Counted from the stretch's first letter, positions 1-12,600 are shown. The stretch is DNA of 64,000 nt from Helopsaltes ochotensis (GCA_013400155.1 VXBM01000195.1:761128-825127), one strand, 5' to 3'. The notes: generated by a model from the sequence alone, not told the origin. Translations and numbers: made by a program.

Positions 1-1760
1 TCTGCGAATGTTAACTGTGTTGTTTCTGATTTTTAACGAGGGATGATAACATCATTATCATGAGCAAAACAAAAGCAGTACATTAAAACAGACAGTGATG
101 GCTTTAACTGTGGTTCTGCAGTAAATCTAGGAGGAAGAGTAGCATGAAGGGAAGAATGAAGGTACACTCACCTGTGAACAAAAGCTCTGATTGTAATTTT
201 CCACGGATTTTTTTATAATGACACAAAGGTGTGAGCAAAGCAGTCAAGTAAAACCTAAGGTACCTGACTGCAAATTACCACTGCTACAACTACTGCCAAC
301 AGTATTTCCTGGGAGTGGATTTTACACAGGATATCACACTGCTCACACTGTTCACCCACACCCAAGTCTGCTATCAAATTCACAGTTTAGGCAAATATTA
401 CCTATTAATTCCAAAGGCACATTAAGACATTCCAAAAATTTGGGAGGTTCTGACCTATAAATAATTTTGTAGGAGATGAGGCTAGAACTGGGTGTGAGTC
501 TCTTTCAGGCAGTCATTTCTCTGCTGAGCAGTCAAATGGTTAATCAGTGATAAATGGGCCAGGTGTAACAAGAAAGATGCAATCCACACTTGCAAATTTT
601 TTTGAGGGGGAAAAATCCTTTGGCAGTAATTCTCATGATTCCTAAGAAATGGGGACAGGCTGGCAAAGTTTAAATGACTTTAAATGATGCCCGTGGCCTT
701 CTGCAAAATCTGATTTCAACTTCAATGATTGATGGGTTACCATTAGTAGAAGGAAAAAATTTCAGAAATTGAGCCAAGTAAATCAAGAAAGACCTTTTGA
801 TTTTACAATGAACACTTCAACATGATTCAAAAAGTGTTTTAACCAAGATTTCATTTTCTGTAAATATATGTTGCCCTCAGAATACAAACTATTCATTTCC
901 ATGAGTCTCTTTTGAGCCAGACTTTCATTTGGCCTGAAAAGATGCCCAACTTTCCCTGCCAGGTTTTCAAGGCTTTATTTGATTTACTTCAATGACATTG
1001 GGGGACTTCAGCTCCTGCATGAGCTCTGGCAGAAACTCTCCTCTTTTTAGATACAGGTGGCTCAGATACATGAAAGTTTGAAGTTCTCACTAAGCATTTG
1101 TTGAATTCCCTTTCTTAATAGCTGAAATGATTTTATTTTCAGTTAAAAAAAAATTACTTTCAGGTTCATGAAAATACTCTACAAATGACTGGCCAACTCA
1201 GTCTACTGCAAGATACAAAGCAAACTGAAAAATAACTGAAAATGAAATTGTTCCAACATAGCGAAGTAAAAAGTGTGACCAGTTCACCATCTCAATGGAA
1301 TGATAAAACTGTTTAATGTTAGAATAGTATTTAATTTTTTTTTTTAAATCAGAAATATAAAAATAGGGCTTTCTATTTCATTCCAAGTGAAATATTTCCT
1401 TTTGATTTTAACCTTTCAAATATGGAACATTTATTTTTATTTTTTTTCTTTCGAATGGAACATGTTTCAAAAAAAAAATAGTCTTCTGCTTCAAAAATGT
1501 ACTCATTTATTTGACATGAAAAATATTTTTGTTTATAGGGAGAAGAGGAACATTCTGGCAGCTACACTATCCAAGAGAGAGATGGTTTCAGGCAAAATTA
1601 CAGCTCATCTGTGAATTTTTCTCCCAGCCTCAAATCAAGACACAGCTGTACCATTTTGAATTTCCTTCTAACACCAGCCTCTCACGACTTTTCTCTCGAG
1701 AGCTCCAAACTGAACACTGCTCTGACACAGACTCCCTGTGCAAACCAGGACCAATTCTGA
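1..1760. other. Non-coding AT-rich stretch
   Basis: No gene is recognisable here. Open frames are at most 80-125 codons, overlap each other and lack any familiar domain. The sequence is AT-rich with short A and T runs. The only structured point is a minus-strand juxtaposition of a splice-acceptor-like and a donor-like sequence around 166-195, listed separately. Confidence 0.6.
166..195 (-). other. Splice-site-like juxtaposed acceptor and donor (possible recursive splice site)
   Basis: On the minus strand a pyrimidine-leaning stretch ends in TTGTTCACAG and is followed immediately by GTGAGT, with the AG/GT junction between 172 and 171. A 3' splice site directly abutting a 5' splice site is the known layout of ratchet points in very long vertebrate introns. 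This is inferred from motif match alone; such matches also occur by chance. Confidence 0.15.
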
Positions 1761-1827
1761 TGTTTTTTGGGGTTGGTGGTTTTTTTTGTTGTTTGTTGTT
1801 GGTTTTTTTGTTTTGTTTTGTTTTTTT
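1761..1827. repeat. T/G-only low-complexity tract
   Basis: About 67 bases consist only of T and G on the plus strand, including TTG and TTTTG runs. It is the complementary orientation of the A/C-only tracts seen elsewhere in the window. The overlapping open frames that encode runs of F, L and V in this place are products of the base composition and not genes. Confidence 0.8.
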
Positions 1828-3066
1828 CACTTCAGAAGAAATTATCTGCAATTTGCAAACCTTGTCTTCAGAGTTACACTTCCTTGGAGTTTTTCACCTG
1901 AGATGACAAAACTTTCTACTATGTGTGCTTTGCTGATGACCACAACTTCTCTGAGGTATCAGAGAGAAGATCAAAACAGCTTTCAAGTGAATTTTTAGCA
2001 TACTTGACTCTACTGCCAAAGCCTAGACAAGGTTCTTGCTATTTTTACCATGGAATATGTGTCCATACATGAAAAAGGTATTGAAAGTACATGTACCATA
2101 ACTAAGGTAGCATTTGAGAATTTTTAATTTAAACCAAATCATGTAAAACAAACAGAAGAGCAACAGACAACCTCTTCATTTACTAGGCCTCCTAGAGAGC
2201 TCTGTGACATAAATAAATGAGTTATGGGTAAGCTGATTTCAGTTTGGCTTTGCCCATACGGTGTAATGTAGTTTTTTGTTAATTAAGAAACAGAGCATAA
2301 CCTGACACTATTTGAGGAATAGGATTATAAAGATGTAATTTTATGTTAGACTGCTGTGTAAATAGGCTCATTCCCAGATTGTTAGAGCAGTGAGCATTTT
2401 GATAAGATACCTGGAAAGCCTGACTACATTAACAGTACAACCTTCATAATTATGTTATTGTTGAGTGATAGCAACATAAATGAATACACAATGGCAAAAA
2501 AAGAAATGGCAGTATACAGAAATGCACATAAGCATGGAAGTTTAAGACTGATGCTGAAAGTAAAGGAATAAAATTGAACATTTAAGTGTTATCCCTTGAA
2601 ATTCCGTATGCAAGGCCTTGGGATATTCTTGCCAAGTAAAACAAGCACGGGTTTATGGCCAGAAAAGGAATGGCCCATTCCAGAGGTATTAAGGGCTGTT
2701 GTGAGCCCCCTTCCCTTTTCGTGTTCACTGCACATTGTAAATCCCTCTCGCCCAAAGTGTATCATCTCAAACTGAAACTTTTAAACAACTCTCCTTCATG
2801 GGGATGATGATCCAGGCCTGATGTGGCACCAAAACCAAATTCCATGTGACAGCCCTTCCCTCTCCGTGCTTCACAACCAGACCATCCGCTGCTGCACTTC
2901 TGGCATGCACTCAAAGTGGTGTTTACAGGCTCAGAGCAATTTGTTCACTCCTGCAGAAGGGCCTCTGGGCATGGGGGCTTGTCTGCTCCATGAGATGGCT
3001 CCTCCTGCAAGGAGGACACCAGAGGGAGCAATGCCATCAGAGCCGCCTTTAAACAAACCTATTTGG

Positions 3067-3160
3067 GATTGCTGGAGCAGCTTGGTGTCAGCTCACTGGA
3101 AGATAAGTGCTGCTTGTGGAGTGCTATTTTTAATTAAGCAAAGATAGCACTCCAGCAATC
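3067..3160. repeat. Overlapping inverted repeats sharing one arm
   Basis: TGGAGTGCTAT (3117-3127) is perfectly complementary to ATAGCACTCCA (3144-3154) across a 16-base loop. GATTGCTGGAG (3067-3077) is also perfectly complementary to CTCCAGCAATC (3150-3160). The right-hand segment can therefore pair with either of two left-hand partners. Any function is unknown. Confidence 0.7.
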
Positions 3161-5000
3161 ATGGGACTGATGATGCAGCTACTTCCCAGCTTCATTATAA
3201 CCGAAAACATGTTCCTAGGTCTGTCCTGGATTGCTCTTCGAGCACCTGTGTAACAGCATCAGTCCCCCTCATTTCCAAGGAGACTGGGACTCAATTCCCT
3301 TTTGACTCGCAAAAGAAGCTGCAGCACAGTCAGGAGTCAGTGTTTTCTGGACTGTCACCACAGACATCTGCAACAATTGATAGGGCACAATAGAGTGCCC
3401 CACTGTGGCACTGCTCAGCTGAGGCTCGCCTGCTCCTGCTGTGCTGCCCCAGGACAATTCTCCCCCACCTCCCTGGCACGCAAAAATGCCACAAAGCAGA
3501 GTGTGCAACAGGCAGTGGAGCTGGCATTTTTCTGCAGCAAGCGCCAAGTGCTGGTTCTGATGCTGCTGCTAATCTCCAACACAAACTTGGCAGACCCCTC
3601 GTATTGGTTTGGCACTACAGCCCTACATCTCCCCTTTTCCTTCAGCTAAGTAGCTGTAGCAACTACACTTGCCTCCTCTATGGAGTGTTTTGAAAGATTC
3701 TGAAGAAATTGTATTACAGCCAAGTATGATATTCTCCCACACTGACTCTGCTCAAACTTGCCTTCCCTACACTACATGTAAATACTACTCCAATTTGTAT
3801 TTAATGCAAATGCTTGCTCCTCTCCTAGCATAAGGGATTCCATCAATTGAAGAAAAAATTGGGACATTTGGGATTAGGGCTTTAAAGGAGCTCCACTATT
3901 TAGATAACCCATCCCCCATCTCTTTTAATTTAAAACTGGTTTAAAACCCATTTTCAAGTTTCCAAAGCAGCTATAAGGTGCTTTAACACACACAAAGCAG
4001 ATGAAATTATTTTGTAATGAAAGCCTTGTCATACATCATTAGGAGCTTCCTCCTACCTATAGGGCCATTTAGGAAGCTGAATAAATCTATCCAGCTTTAT
4101 AGCTCTAAGGGACGGTACATTAAGTTTGCTGGCCCCAGAGTGCCTGAAGAAATCCAAACACCAGTATTCTTCAAGTCCGGAAGATTTTATATTCCTGCTT
4201 CCAAATGTTGTTTGGCAGAGGTCTCCAACAGCAAATCCTCCCTTGGCAGCTGTGAACGGAGGTCTACAAGCTTTAAAGAGACATGTTTATCACAAAGCAC
4301 ACCAAGAGGTGTGAGCACTGTATTTCTGGCAAACAATAACCTATTGCCTCCTCACATCTGTGCTGTTGGTCTCTTCAAGACACAGGAACATGGCGTTCTG
4401 GACCCTTATTTAGGCACAATCCCCTGCAGTGCAGGAGCTTGCTGCAGGCTACAGCAGCTCCAGCCAGCTCCCAGCTCTCACAGCCTGGGATTTTGGACCC
4501 CCATCACTCTGGCCAGGGGAGTGACACTCCAGCGTTTGCTGTCCCTCCAGCTGTGAGAGCACCACCCCTCCCAGGGCTGCAGCAACAGCTGGGACACTGA
4601 ATTCCTCCTAATTAAGAGGCTGGAAACGGTATCCAGGCAACCACATGTAAATAGATGCTAGAGCTTTTGGACACATAGATTTTAAATGAAAAGTCATAGA
4701 AAACAGACACATTTATTAAAGATATGCATGATAAAAGTCCTTTTTTTTCTTTAAACACACTGATTGGAACTATTTTCTAGCCTTCTCAGCTGTATTTTTT
4801 GTATTATGTATTTGAACCAGAACTAAACTATTTTTTTCTCCTGTTACGCTAGTATCATTGTCTTTTATCCCACGGGAAAATATGTGATCAAACTAATGCA
4901 TTTATCCATTTTGGTGTGGGTTCTGTGACATTTTGCTTTTTGCACTTCTGGAAAACCAACAGTTGCTTGGTTTCTATTTGAGTTTCTACTATAGCTGGAT

Positions 5001-5080
5001 GAATAATATATTTTTTTACAAAACAATCTGACTATTTTTTTAAAAAAGCAATCTGAATAATATATTTTTTACAAAACAAT
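5001..5080. repeat. Local direct duplication, about 54-base spacing
   Basis: An AT-rich motif beginning GAATAATATATTTTTT and ending ACAAAACAAT occurs at 5001-5027 and again at 5055-5080, with one T of difference in length. The intervening bases also share a CAATCTGA segment, so this looks like a small tandem duplication. Confidence 0.7.
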
Positions 5081-5540
5081 TTTTGTAAGGTGTGGGGGAA
5101 AAGGAGGATTTCACGTGGAGTAAGTTTTGTTTCCTTTTTCTAGCTGAGAAAAGCAGCCCAGATAAGTGCCCCACTTTTTGCAGTCAGTTGAAATGGGTGG
5201 GTTGCCTGCCCTGGGGTCTGTGTGGGAGCCAAAAAACCAAGCTGGCTCAGGGTTAAAGTGCAGGGGGACGTTGATCAAAGACCACTACTTCTAGGGAGAC
5301 TGGTAACAGAAATAACATTAATTAGGTTTCCATTTATTCCATCTAGCATTCATTGCATTTTTTTTCTCACATTTAACTTTAGTGTCTGGTGACTTGCATG
5401 AGTGCAGGCTGTCTAATAAACACTAGAGCAAAATCAAGAAAAAGGCTCATTTCAACAGTGGATTCCACCACAAGCTGTTTTTTGCTGTTCTAAACTATTC
5501 CATCATTTTATTTGTCTGAGTTGAATACTCCAGTATGGGG

Positions 5541-5715
5541 GAAAAAACCAAAAAACGAAACAAATCAAAAAACAGAATAAAAACCCCTCCAAAACAACCA
5601 CACAACAAAAAACAACCACACAACAAAAAAAAACCACCCTCCAAACCAAAAAAACAAAACAAAAACCCCCAACAAAACACCCAAACAAACAAAAAACCAC
5701 AAACAAAACAAAAAT
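5541..5715. repeat. A/C-rich low-complexity tract, about 175 bases
   Basis: The plus strand is almost entirely A and C, with a few G or T near the left end. It contains an 18-base unit (ACAACCACACAACAAAAA) present twice in tandem. Open frames on both strands here give runs of K, N, P and Q, or F, V, W and G, and are artefacts of composition. Confidence 0.85.
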
Positions 5716-6321
5716 GAGGGAAAAGAGGGTTTAAGCTTTTTTTTTTCACTCCTTACAGTTAAAGGACTTTGGGGAACCCACTCATCATCCACAGATACTG
5801 CAGCAGTACCAGACCACGATAACCTTCTAACACCCTCCACAGCAAACTTTTGACCACAGTAATCAATCTAGCTGTCTTTTTATCTCAGCTCTGGAGATGA
5901 AATCACATTTAAACACCATTGATAAACAGCTACAAACATATGGTCATTAAACTCCGGGGGATCTCTGTTCCTAAGCCCTGTTGGATGAAGGTCTGGATGC
6001 TACCAAAAGAAGACATTCTCTTTCTCCAAAGTCAGCTGCAGGGGAACCTGATCAGGAGCTACTTGGCAAAAGAGGGAGTAGAAACTTCCCAAGGGAAATA
6101 TCCTCCATTTGTCACTATGTCACCTCTTTTGTCACCAAGCATTTTATGTTTGTTTTCCATTAAAAAACACTGTGTAAAGCAAATCTCCACAAAAATCAAG
6201 CTCCAGAAATAATTACAATGCTCTCACATGAGAGACCAATAATAAAAGCTAAATTTGCCTTTAAAATATGAAACTAATACTATTCTCCCATTCCCTACCG
6301 GTTAAATATCTATTAAATTGG

Positions 6322-6350
6322 CCAGCAGCTACTTCAGAAGTGGCTGCTGG
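6322..6350. repeat. 29-base near-perfect palindrome
   Basis: CCAGCAGC (6322-6329) pairs with GCTGCTGG (6343-6350), and the inner ACTTC (6331-6335) pairs with GAAGT (6337-6341) around a single central base. One position (6330 against 6342) is mismatched and would be a G-U wobble in RNA. Both strands encode the same peptide stretch, PAATSEVAAG, across it because of the symmetry. Confidence 0.85.
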
Positions 6351-7527
6351 ACATTTATTGCATGTTACACGCTGTTGCTCAATTTTATGTGCTCTGGTAG
6401 GGGGAACACACACACTTGAAATGCACTTAATGTACAGAGGGGGCAGAGTGAAAGCCCCAGGGCTGCAGTTACCTAATGGAGCATTGTATGTTCTAGTGGA
6501 AGAGAGAAATGCAAATGCTCTCTCTGACCAGCCATGCAAATTTCTCTGGACCAGCCTGGCAGCTTGACTTCGTGTTTAAAAGGCTCCTTCAATTTTTAAA
6601 ACACCAGGTAACGCTCCCCCCTAAACAAACTATAGAAACCCCTACAAATTAAAACAATCTGCATAACTGCCGCTGGTGGATGAAAATCCAGGGGAAGCAT
6701 AAGCTTTGGGAGGACAAATGTGTGGAACAGAAGGTCCAAGCTTCTGCCATTACATCCCTGCCTTTCTAGGCTGAGCTTTGCTGACACCGCTGCGCCGAGC
6801 AGTTCCTGAGATGGAGCACCAGCAAAAGCACCCGTCCCAAAGGCAGGCCAACATAAACAACCAGTGCTAGGAATACAGGACCAGAACTAAGAAACACTTC
6901 ATCATAATCAATACCTGAATTTCTATAAGGCCTAAAGGACTGCTTGTGCACCCAAAAGTTTGTCTCTTTTTCCAAATATACCAGCTAGTCTTCTAGCTAC
7001 TTCCCTCTACCCAAAGACTTTGTTTGCTTGTACCACCACATGATCTTGGCTACGCTAACACTGTTATTTAGGCTCCTAGAATGTTTATATTTACCTGAAA
7101 CATATGCTAAGTTAAGCAAATCCCAAGAAGGAATATATTCTTGAGAAGAAAAAGATTGTCTTATTACAAAACAGAAAGTCTCAGGTACTAGTACAGTACA
7201 GCCTGAAAAAATGGTCAAAGCAAGAACAAAGAAGAGGTAAAGTATTAAGTATTACATTGAAAATTTGCATAGTTTTTTCTGAGTCTTGGTGTTGTATTAG
7301 CTGAATAAAAGGTAAGTACCATCACCTTGCTCTCCAGAGAGGTAATGCATTTATTTTGCCTGACTGCTGCCTTCAAAATCTTATCACTTATTGTTTTAAT
7401 AAAAACATAGTATTTAAAACATTAAAGCTTAGAAGAATCCAGTTCAGATTTATACTAGCAATACTCTAGACTCTTTTCCAGAAGGGAAGCCCTAAAGAGA
7501 TACAAGAAATGGAAAAGGAGATCATAC

Positions 7528-7580
7528 CTTTCTTGTCACAACCCAGTGTCTTGTGGGGGTAAAGCAATTGAAGTCCTCAC
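7528..7580 (-). other. Candidate 53-base exon, unverified
   Basis: On the minus strand a pyrimidine-leaning stretch (GTTTGTTGTTTTCAG) precedes 7580, and the segment ends in AAAG followed by GTATGA. After two leading bases the frame is open and reads EDFNCFTPTRHWVVTRK; one other frame stops at once and the third stops near its end. The peptide has a protein-like composition, but I do not recognise its family. The leading GT could complete a codon begun by the candidate exon at 8236-8274. Decoy exons of this quality are common, so the call is weak. The acceptor-donor juxtaposition CAG/GTGAGG at its upstream edge could instead be a recursive splice site. Confidence 0.15.
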
Positions 7581-8235
7581 CTGAAAACAACAAACAACCA
7601 GCTCCCCCAAACTCCCAAAATCAAACACAGCAGAGTAGCTAGAGGAAGGCTCAGTCTCACTGGGAGCAGGAGTATGAGAGGAGCTCAGACAGAGAGCACC
7701 AAAACAAATCAGGAAAAAGTGCCCCCTTTCCTAGTTTTTATAGAAACCTTCCACAACAGGTGCTTGTAGCCAAGCTAATAAAAGGAGAGAGAGGAACAGG
7801 TAGAGAGGAATAAATGGTGCTTTTACTGCAGCTCTGGGTAAAAACTCGATCTGTAAATCAAGAGCCACTGTGATATACTAAAACAGGCTTCTTATGGAAA
7901 TCTGAGAACTAAATCTTTTATATTCTTATTGTTTAAAAACCAAGAAGAAAGGATTAGGAAAGAACCTGGGGAAGGTTAACAACACAGTTTTGCAAATGTT
8001 TATTAGGAGCTCCTCCTGAGCAAGATGAAAGAAGGACTATTTCTGTTTGATTATCAAACAAACTACAACCAGTCTGCAGCTGCAGCACATTAGGCTTTTA
8101 TCCAGGCTAGTCCATGGTAACAGATGAGAAACCTTCATTGAATGAGAATGCATAACAGCTTATTGCTTACCTGGTAGTCTAAAATGTCCTTTTCTAAAAC
8201 ATTTGCTATGTTTAATTTTTAGTGTCTATCCTTAC

Positions 8236-8274
8236 CAAGCCCTTTTCTAGGAGCTGAAGCTCCCAGCTTCCAGT
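8236..8274 (-). other. Candidate 39-base exon, unverified
   Basis: On the minus strand TGGATTTGTGTTCCAG precedes 8274, and the segment ends GGGCTTG followed by GTAAGG. Two frames are open. One, starting after two bases, reads WKLGASAPRKGL and leaves one base, which matches the phase needed by the candidate exon at 7528-7580. The other reads TGSWELQLLEKGL. No family is recognised. The phase match has about a one-in-three chance of arising at random. Confidence 0.12.
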
Positions 8275-9506
8275 CTGGAACACAAATCCATTGCCTTAGT
8301 GGTGGTATTTCCTAGCACTCACATGTGGAACTGTTTCATGTAGCTGCAAAATACTTAATGTCTGGGTAGGATTGTACCCACCTCTCACAATGTTGGTTCG
8401 CCGTGGTCAGCATTCCGAGTGAAGAGCTGGTGTGTTAAATTTACTGAAACCGGCCATAATTAAAGTTTATTTCCCACGGTAGCAGAGAAATAGCTCAGAA
8501 AAGCAGGCCACAGGGTTATGGGGAATTCTGAGCATTAAACATTGGCTGGCAGCTCCAGCAGCAATGAAAAGTTGGAAATGAATCAACATTTACTCAACTC
8601 CTTCCACTTTTATTGGGACCCACGTGAAGTTTCCTTCCTCTGAGCTGTCTAAAGGACACAAGATGACATGAAAAGGTTCTGTTGCTGGGCAGAGCTCCGT
8701 TGTGTGGAGAGGAAAAAGAGATATAAAGACAAACCAGCTGCTCCCATGTTCTCTTGTAAAAAGTCAGCGATGTCACATTATGATATCAGTCATACACAGA
8801 GAAGGTGAAAGTCTCAGCCTTCACAAAGTCACTGGTATTGTCTGGTTGTCCTTTCTGCAGGGCTGCAGACAGTAACATGGTTCCCAAGCCCAGATGTAAC
8901 CTTGCCAAGGAATTGCAGGAAGCCTAGAGCCATTGGCAGGTGCATGAAAGACAAATGAGCCTAATAAAATACTAAGAGAATTAGTGCTAGGCTATTAAGC
9001 CCAGGTCCCTGGTGGTATCGAGGTATTTAAAAATCAGAGGGAATTAGGAGTCTAAATATATGTGCAGCTTTGCTCCTACAGATTAGATTGTTATACTGGA
9101 AGTTTCAAAGCCATCAGGTGAGCTCTGGATTTCCCTTGAAAAATCAAATGAGGAAATAAAGACTGAAACTCTTTAGAGCTTTTCTTGCTGCAGAAACATC
9201 CCTTTGCCTTGGCAATACAACTTTCACAACAATTGTCTTTCAGCTTTGAGATTCCAGTCATCCCAAATACTCCCACCAGATATTCCAGGCTCCATCCTTT
9301 CCTAGGACTCTAGCAAATTTTCTGACCTGATACTTCACTTTCTATGCAGATTTTGTCTATTCAGAGGAACAGTAAGAAAAACTATTAGTATCTCATGAAG
9401 AATTTAGAATTTCACTTATGTAGATCAACAAATATTGCAGAAAATGTAAGTAGACATTTCTGTGGTCCTACCAGAGGAATAGTTGGAGAAAAGATTATGT
9501 AACTAA

Positions 9507-9655
9507 CAAAAACAAAAAACAAAAAAGCCCAAAAAACACCAAAAAAAACAAACAGAAACCCAAAACCCAACCAAACAAAACCCAAACAAAACAAAAAACA
9601 AAACCAAAAAAACCCCAAAACAACACCCCACAAAAAAAACCAAAAAACAAAAACC
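9507..9655. repeat. A/C-rich low-complexity tract, about 150 bases
   Basis: The plus strand is nearly pure A and C, with irregular AAAAC, AAACCC and ACCAAA units and only two G residues. The 81-codon minus-strand open frame covering it (rich in F, V, L, G and W) is a composition artefact and not a membrane protein. Confidence 0.85.
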
Positions 9656-12600
9656 AAGTTATGTGACCCAGGTCAAGTCTATTTCCTTATTTATTTCCCT
9701 GTATTATGCTAGTGTTTATTCCAGGAGAGAGAAAAGTAAAGGGAGAGGGGGAGAGATAGAATAAACAGAAGTAGTTTATAAAAATGTTGTAAGAATAATG
9801 CTGTTCCCATTATATCACAGAGCTCATCTGTCAACTCTATCCATTTCTTCTAGATGAGGTAGAGAGACCCCTGACATTTTAAATGCATCACCCTAATCAA
9901 ATCCCTATCCTCTGAAATGTTTTCTGAGACTGCATTATAGGTCGGTAGAAAGCAATGAATGAATAATACTTTGGAGAACAATAAGTTAAGTAGCAGAAAC
10001 AGAGCTGAAATAACTGGGTTCACCGGCATTAAAAAGTAAGGGAACCATTAATCCCTGAAGGAAAAGTATTTTCAGCTCTACACTGCTGAGAGCTGCAGGG
10101 CTCTGGGGAGAAGCTGCTCAGTGTGTCCCCATTTACCACGGGGGAACAGGGATATCATCAGCACTTCTCACTCTGCTGCCCTGCCTGGCTGGAAAGCCTG
10201 ACATCGAGTCCCATGAAGGGATGAGGGGCCTTTAAATGCAGCTGTCAGACTCAGTTTTTTAGCCAGAGGATTTATTTCTTTTCTCAAAGCCCTCTGTGGC
10301 CACTTTTCAACCTCAATCATGAAGAGGCTCCTGTCCTTAGGCAGCACAGCTGAAAAAAGGTGTAAGATGATGTAAGTCATGGTCTGGTAGCTAAAACCAT
10401 TTAAAAGTTACATTTTTTGGTTCAGTTACAAGCGCTGTAACTGGCTTGTTGTGTGATTTCGTATTTCTCTTCAGCCATCAGAACTGGGAATACCTGTAGA
10501 ACCTCTGTAGAACCAGAGACCTGGGCTTCTACAAGCAATGAAAAGAGCGAAGCAGATGCAGAAGGCAATTCTTCCTCTCCTAGGACTCAAACCAATTTGA
10601 CATTTATTCCCTTCTACTGTCCCCCCCATTAGCCACAGAGAGAGTGCAAAGGATCAGTTTAGGATCAGTGGGGATTAATTTCATCTAAACTTTTGTGTCG
10701 AAAAGTTAAACACCAGCACTCCCCAGATAGTCCCAGTTGTAGATACCCCTGCAGGGTAATTTTTCGTTCTTAAACAAGGGCCTTATGGAGGAACCAGGCA
10801 CACAAGGAAACCCTTCTTTCTGTCTGTTAACCTTTGAGGGAGTTCAGGAATGGGTTTCATAACAATTATTTTTGTGTGTTTACCACACAGGGACTTTACA
10901 TTTCTGTTGTAATATATCACTTATATGGAATAGTATCAAGAAATAAAAGAAGCAAGGTAGGAAAGAAAAAAAATGAAACACGAAGTTAAAAGGAAACGGA
11001 AAGTAGACTAGAACCACCAAAAAAAAAATCTCAGTTCACAGGGCTCGGAGAGGACAGTCCATCCCCATGATCAAATCTTGATCCACAAGAAGCAGTCCTG
11101 TAGCAATGAGGAATGTGTTTTTACTCAGCACAAGCACTGCAATGTTATTATCCCAGCTGCTTACATCCTTGGCATCTGGGACAAGAGCACTCCAGGCTTC
11201 AAATACAAGCAACAAGAGATAAGAGGGAGGATCCAAGCAAATGCCTTCATGCTCTGTGGGCACATTGCTTTCATCTGTAATACTATCAGGGGACCAAGGA
11301 TTTAGGACAAATGTACTGAATTATTCTGGTCAAGACACTTACTTGATGCTATTGTTTCTGCAAAAGAGAAACAAGTGAAAACACAAATTTCTGCAAAGAA
11401 TTTAAAGCAAGAAATACCATGTATGACAGCAGCATCCAGCTCATGTGGTACACTTGAATTCATTAGCAGAATCCCAGCTGGAGTTACACTGATTTATTCA
11501 GGATTGGTTCAAAATAAGTTCTCTAAATAAGAAGTGTCAGAGCAAAACTAGTAATGTGACCTTCCCCAGGAAGAACCTGTAGTTGATTTGCAACCTTACA
11601 GCTGCTGAGCAAGGCTTAGGTAAAAGTTTAAATTACGAGCTTGAGCAATGGAACTTGCTGGAAAATTTGAGACACAATAAATTTAGATGGAAGAAGTTGT
11701 ATAAGTAAGCAATTTCCTACAGAAAATTGTTTGCTTATTTTTTTAAACTTAATCTACTAAACAAAATTAATGTATTTTCAGACTTCTCAGAGGGTAATAT
11801 TTTGATTAGCTGAACTGTACTGACACATTAAGTACAGTTTCCAATCAAGAAAAGGCAATCTAGAGTACCCCAAGGCCCCATAAGAGTCACAGTCCTGTAT
11901 CAAATCAAATTCTTTCCAAGAGGGAGATGTTACCACCTGAGCTGTATCTACCACAAAAGGCAGCTTCTCCTCTGACTGCTTTGCAGTGTGGTATCCACAT
12001 CATTGCAACTCTCCCCACCACCATAACCTTGTCGTACAAACCCAATGCAACACTGAATTCCTCATTAGAGCTAGGGAACAGCAAAGGGCTAATACTCTTT
12101 ATTTCTCAAATACCAATGAAATGGAAGCTTATAGGTCTACAAATGCTTCACTAGGAAAATGAAATCTGGTTTTCTTACCTCTAGACATCTGATCTGTTCT
12201 CAGACATTCTTTTCTCATTATGGCAAATGTACTTTTTCAAAACTTAGAGCGGTGAAAAGAGTCTATTCGAACTCTCAATGTGACTCCTCAGCTGTGACAT
12301 TTCTTTTGCTAATTCTCTGGGAGAACAACCCTGCAGCTCCTGACAATAATTAAACACAACCCTGAACAAATTCCTGCTGTGAAAACAGGATCAGACTCTA
12401 CTCTTCACACTGCTAAGAAGAGTATTACAAGCTCTTGTCTTTATTTTTTAGATGCATTTATTTAAAGGTTGTCAGTAAGCTGTGATGTGAATATTGCCTC
12501 CCTTGAATTGTCACTGCACACTGAGAAGAATGATGGCAGTCCTAATTATAAACTATTACTTTGCACATGGAGAACTGATAGTTTTAGGAGTGGTTCAATC

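Larger units (their letters stand above)
1828..5540. other. Non-coding stretch with small inverted and direct repeats
   Basis: No gene is recognisable. A 179-codon open frame at 4017-4556 (plus) has no domain, signal peptide or family resemblance that I can see and is most likely a chance frame in locally GC-richer DNA. The structured elements at 3067-3160 and 5001-5080 are listed separately. Confidence 0.55.
5716..9506. other. Non-coding stretch with minus-strand exon-like segments
   Basis: No named gene is visible. The interval holds a 29-base near-palindrome at 6322-6350 and two minus-strand segments bounded by plausible splice signals (8236-8274 and 7528-7580), all listed separately. A further minus-strand donor-like CCAG/GTAAGC occurs near 8166-8171 but lacks a good acceptor. 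Confidence 0.5.

Noticed and set aside
4017..4556. 179-codon open frame as a protein gene
   Set aside because: The product has no recognisable family or motif; it lies in ordinary DNA with no promoter or splice context.
9412..9657. Possible hydrophobic membrane protein on the minus strand
   Set aside because: The F, V, W, L and G rich product is simply the complement of an A/C-only tract; the same applies to 5495-5840 and 14057-14272.
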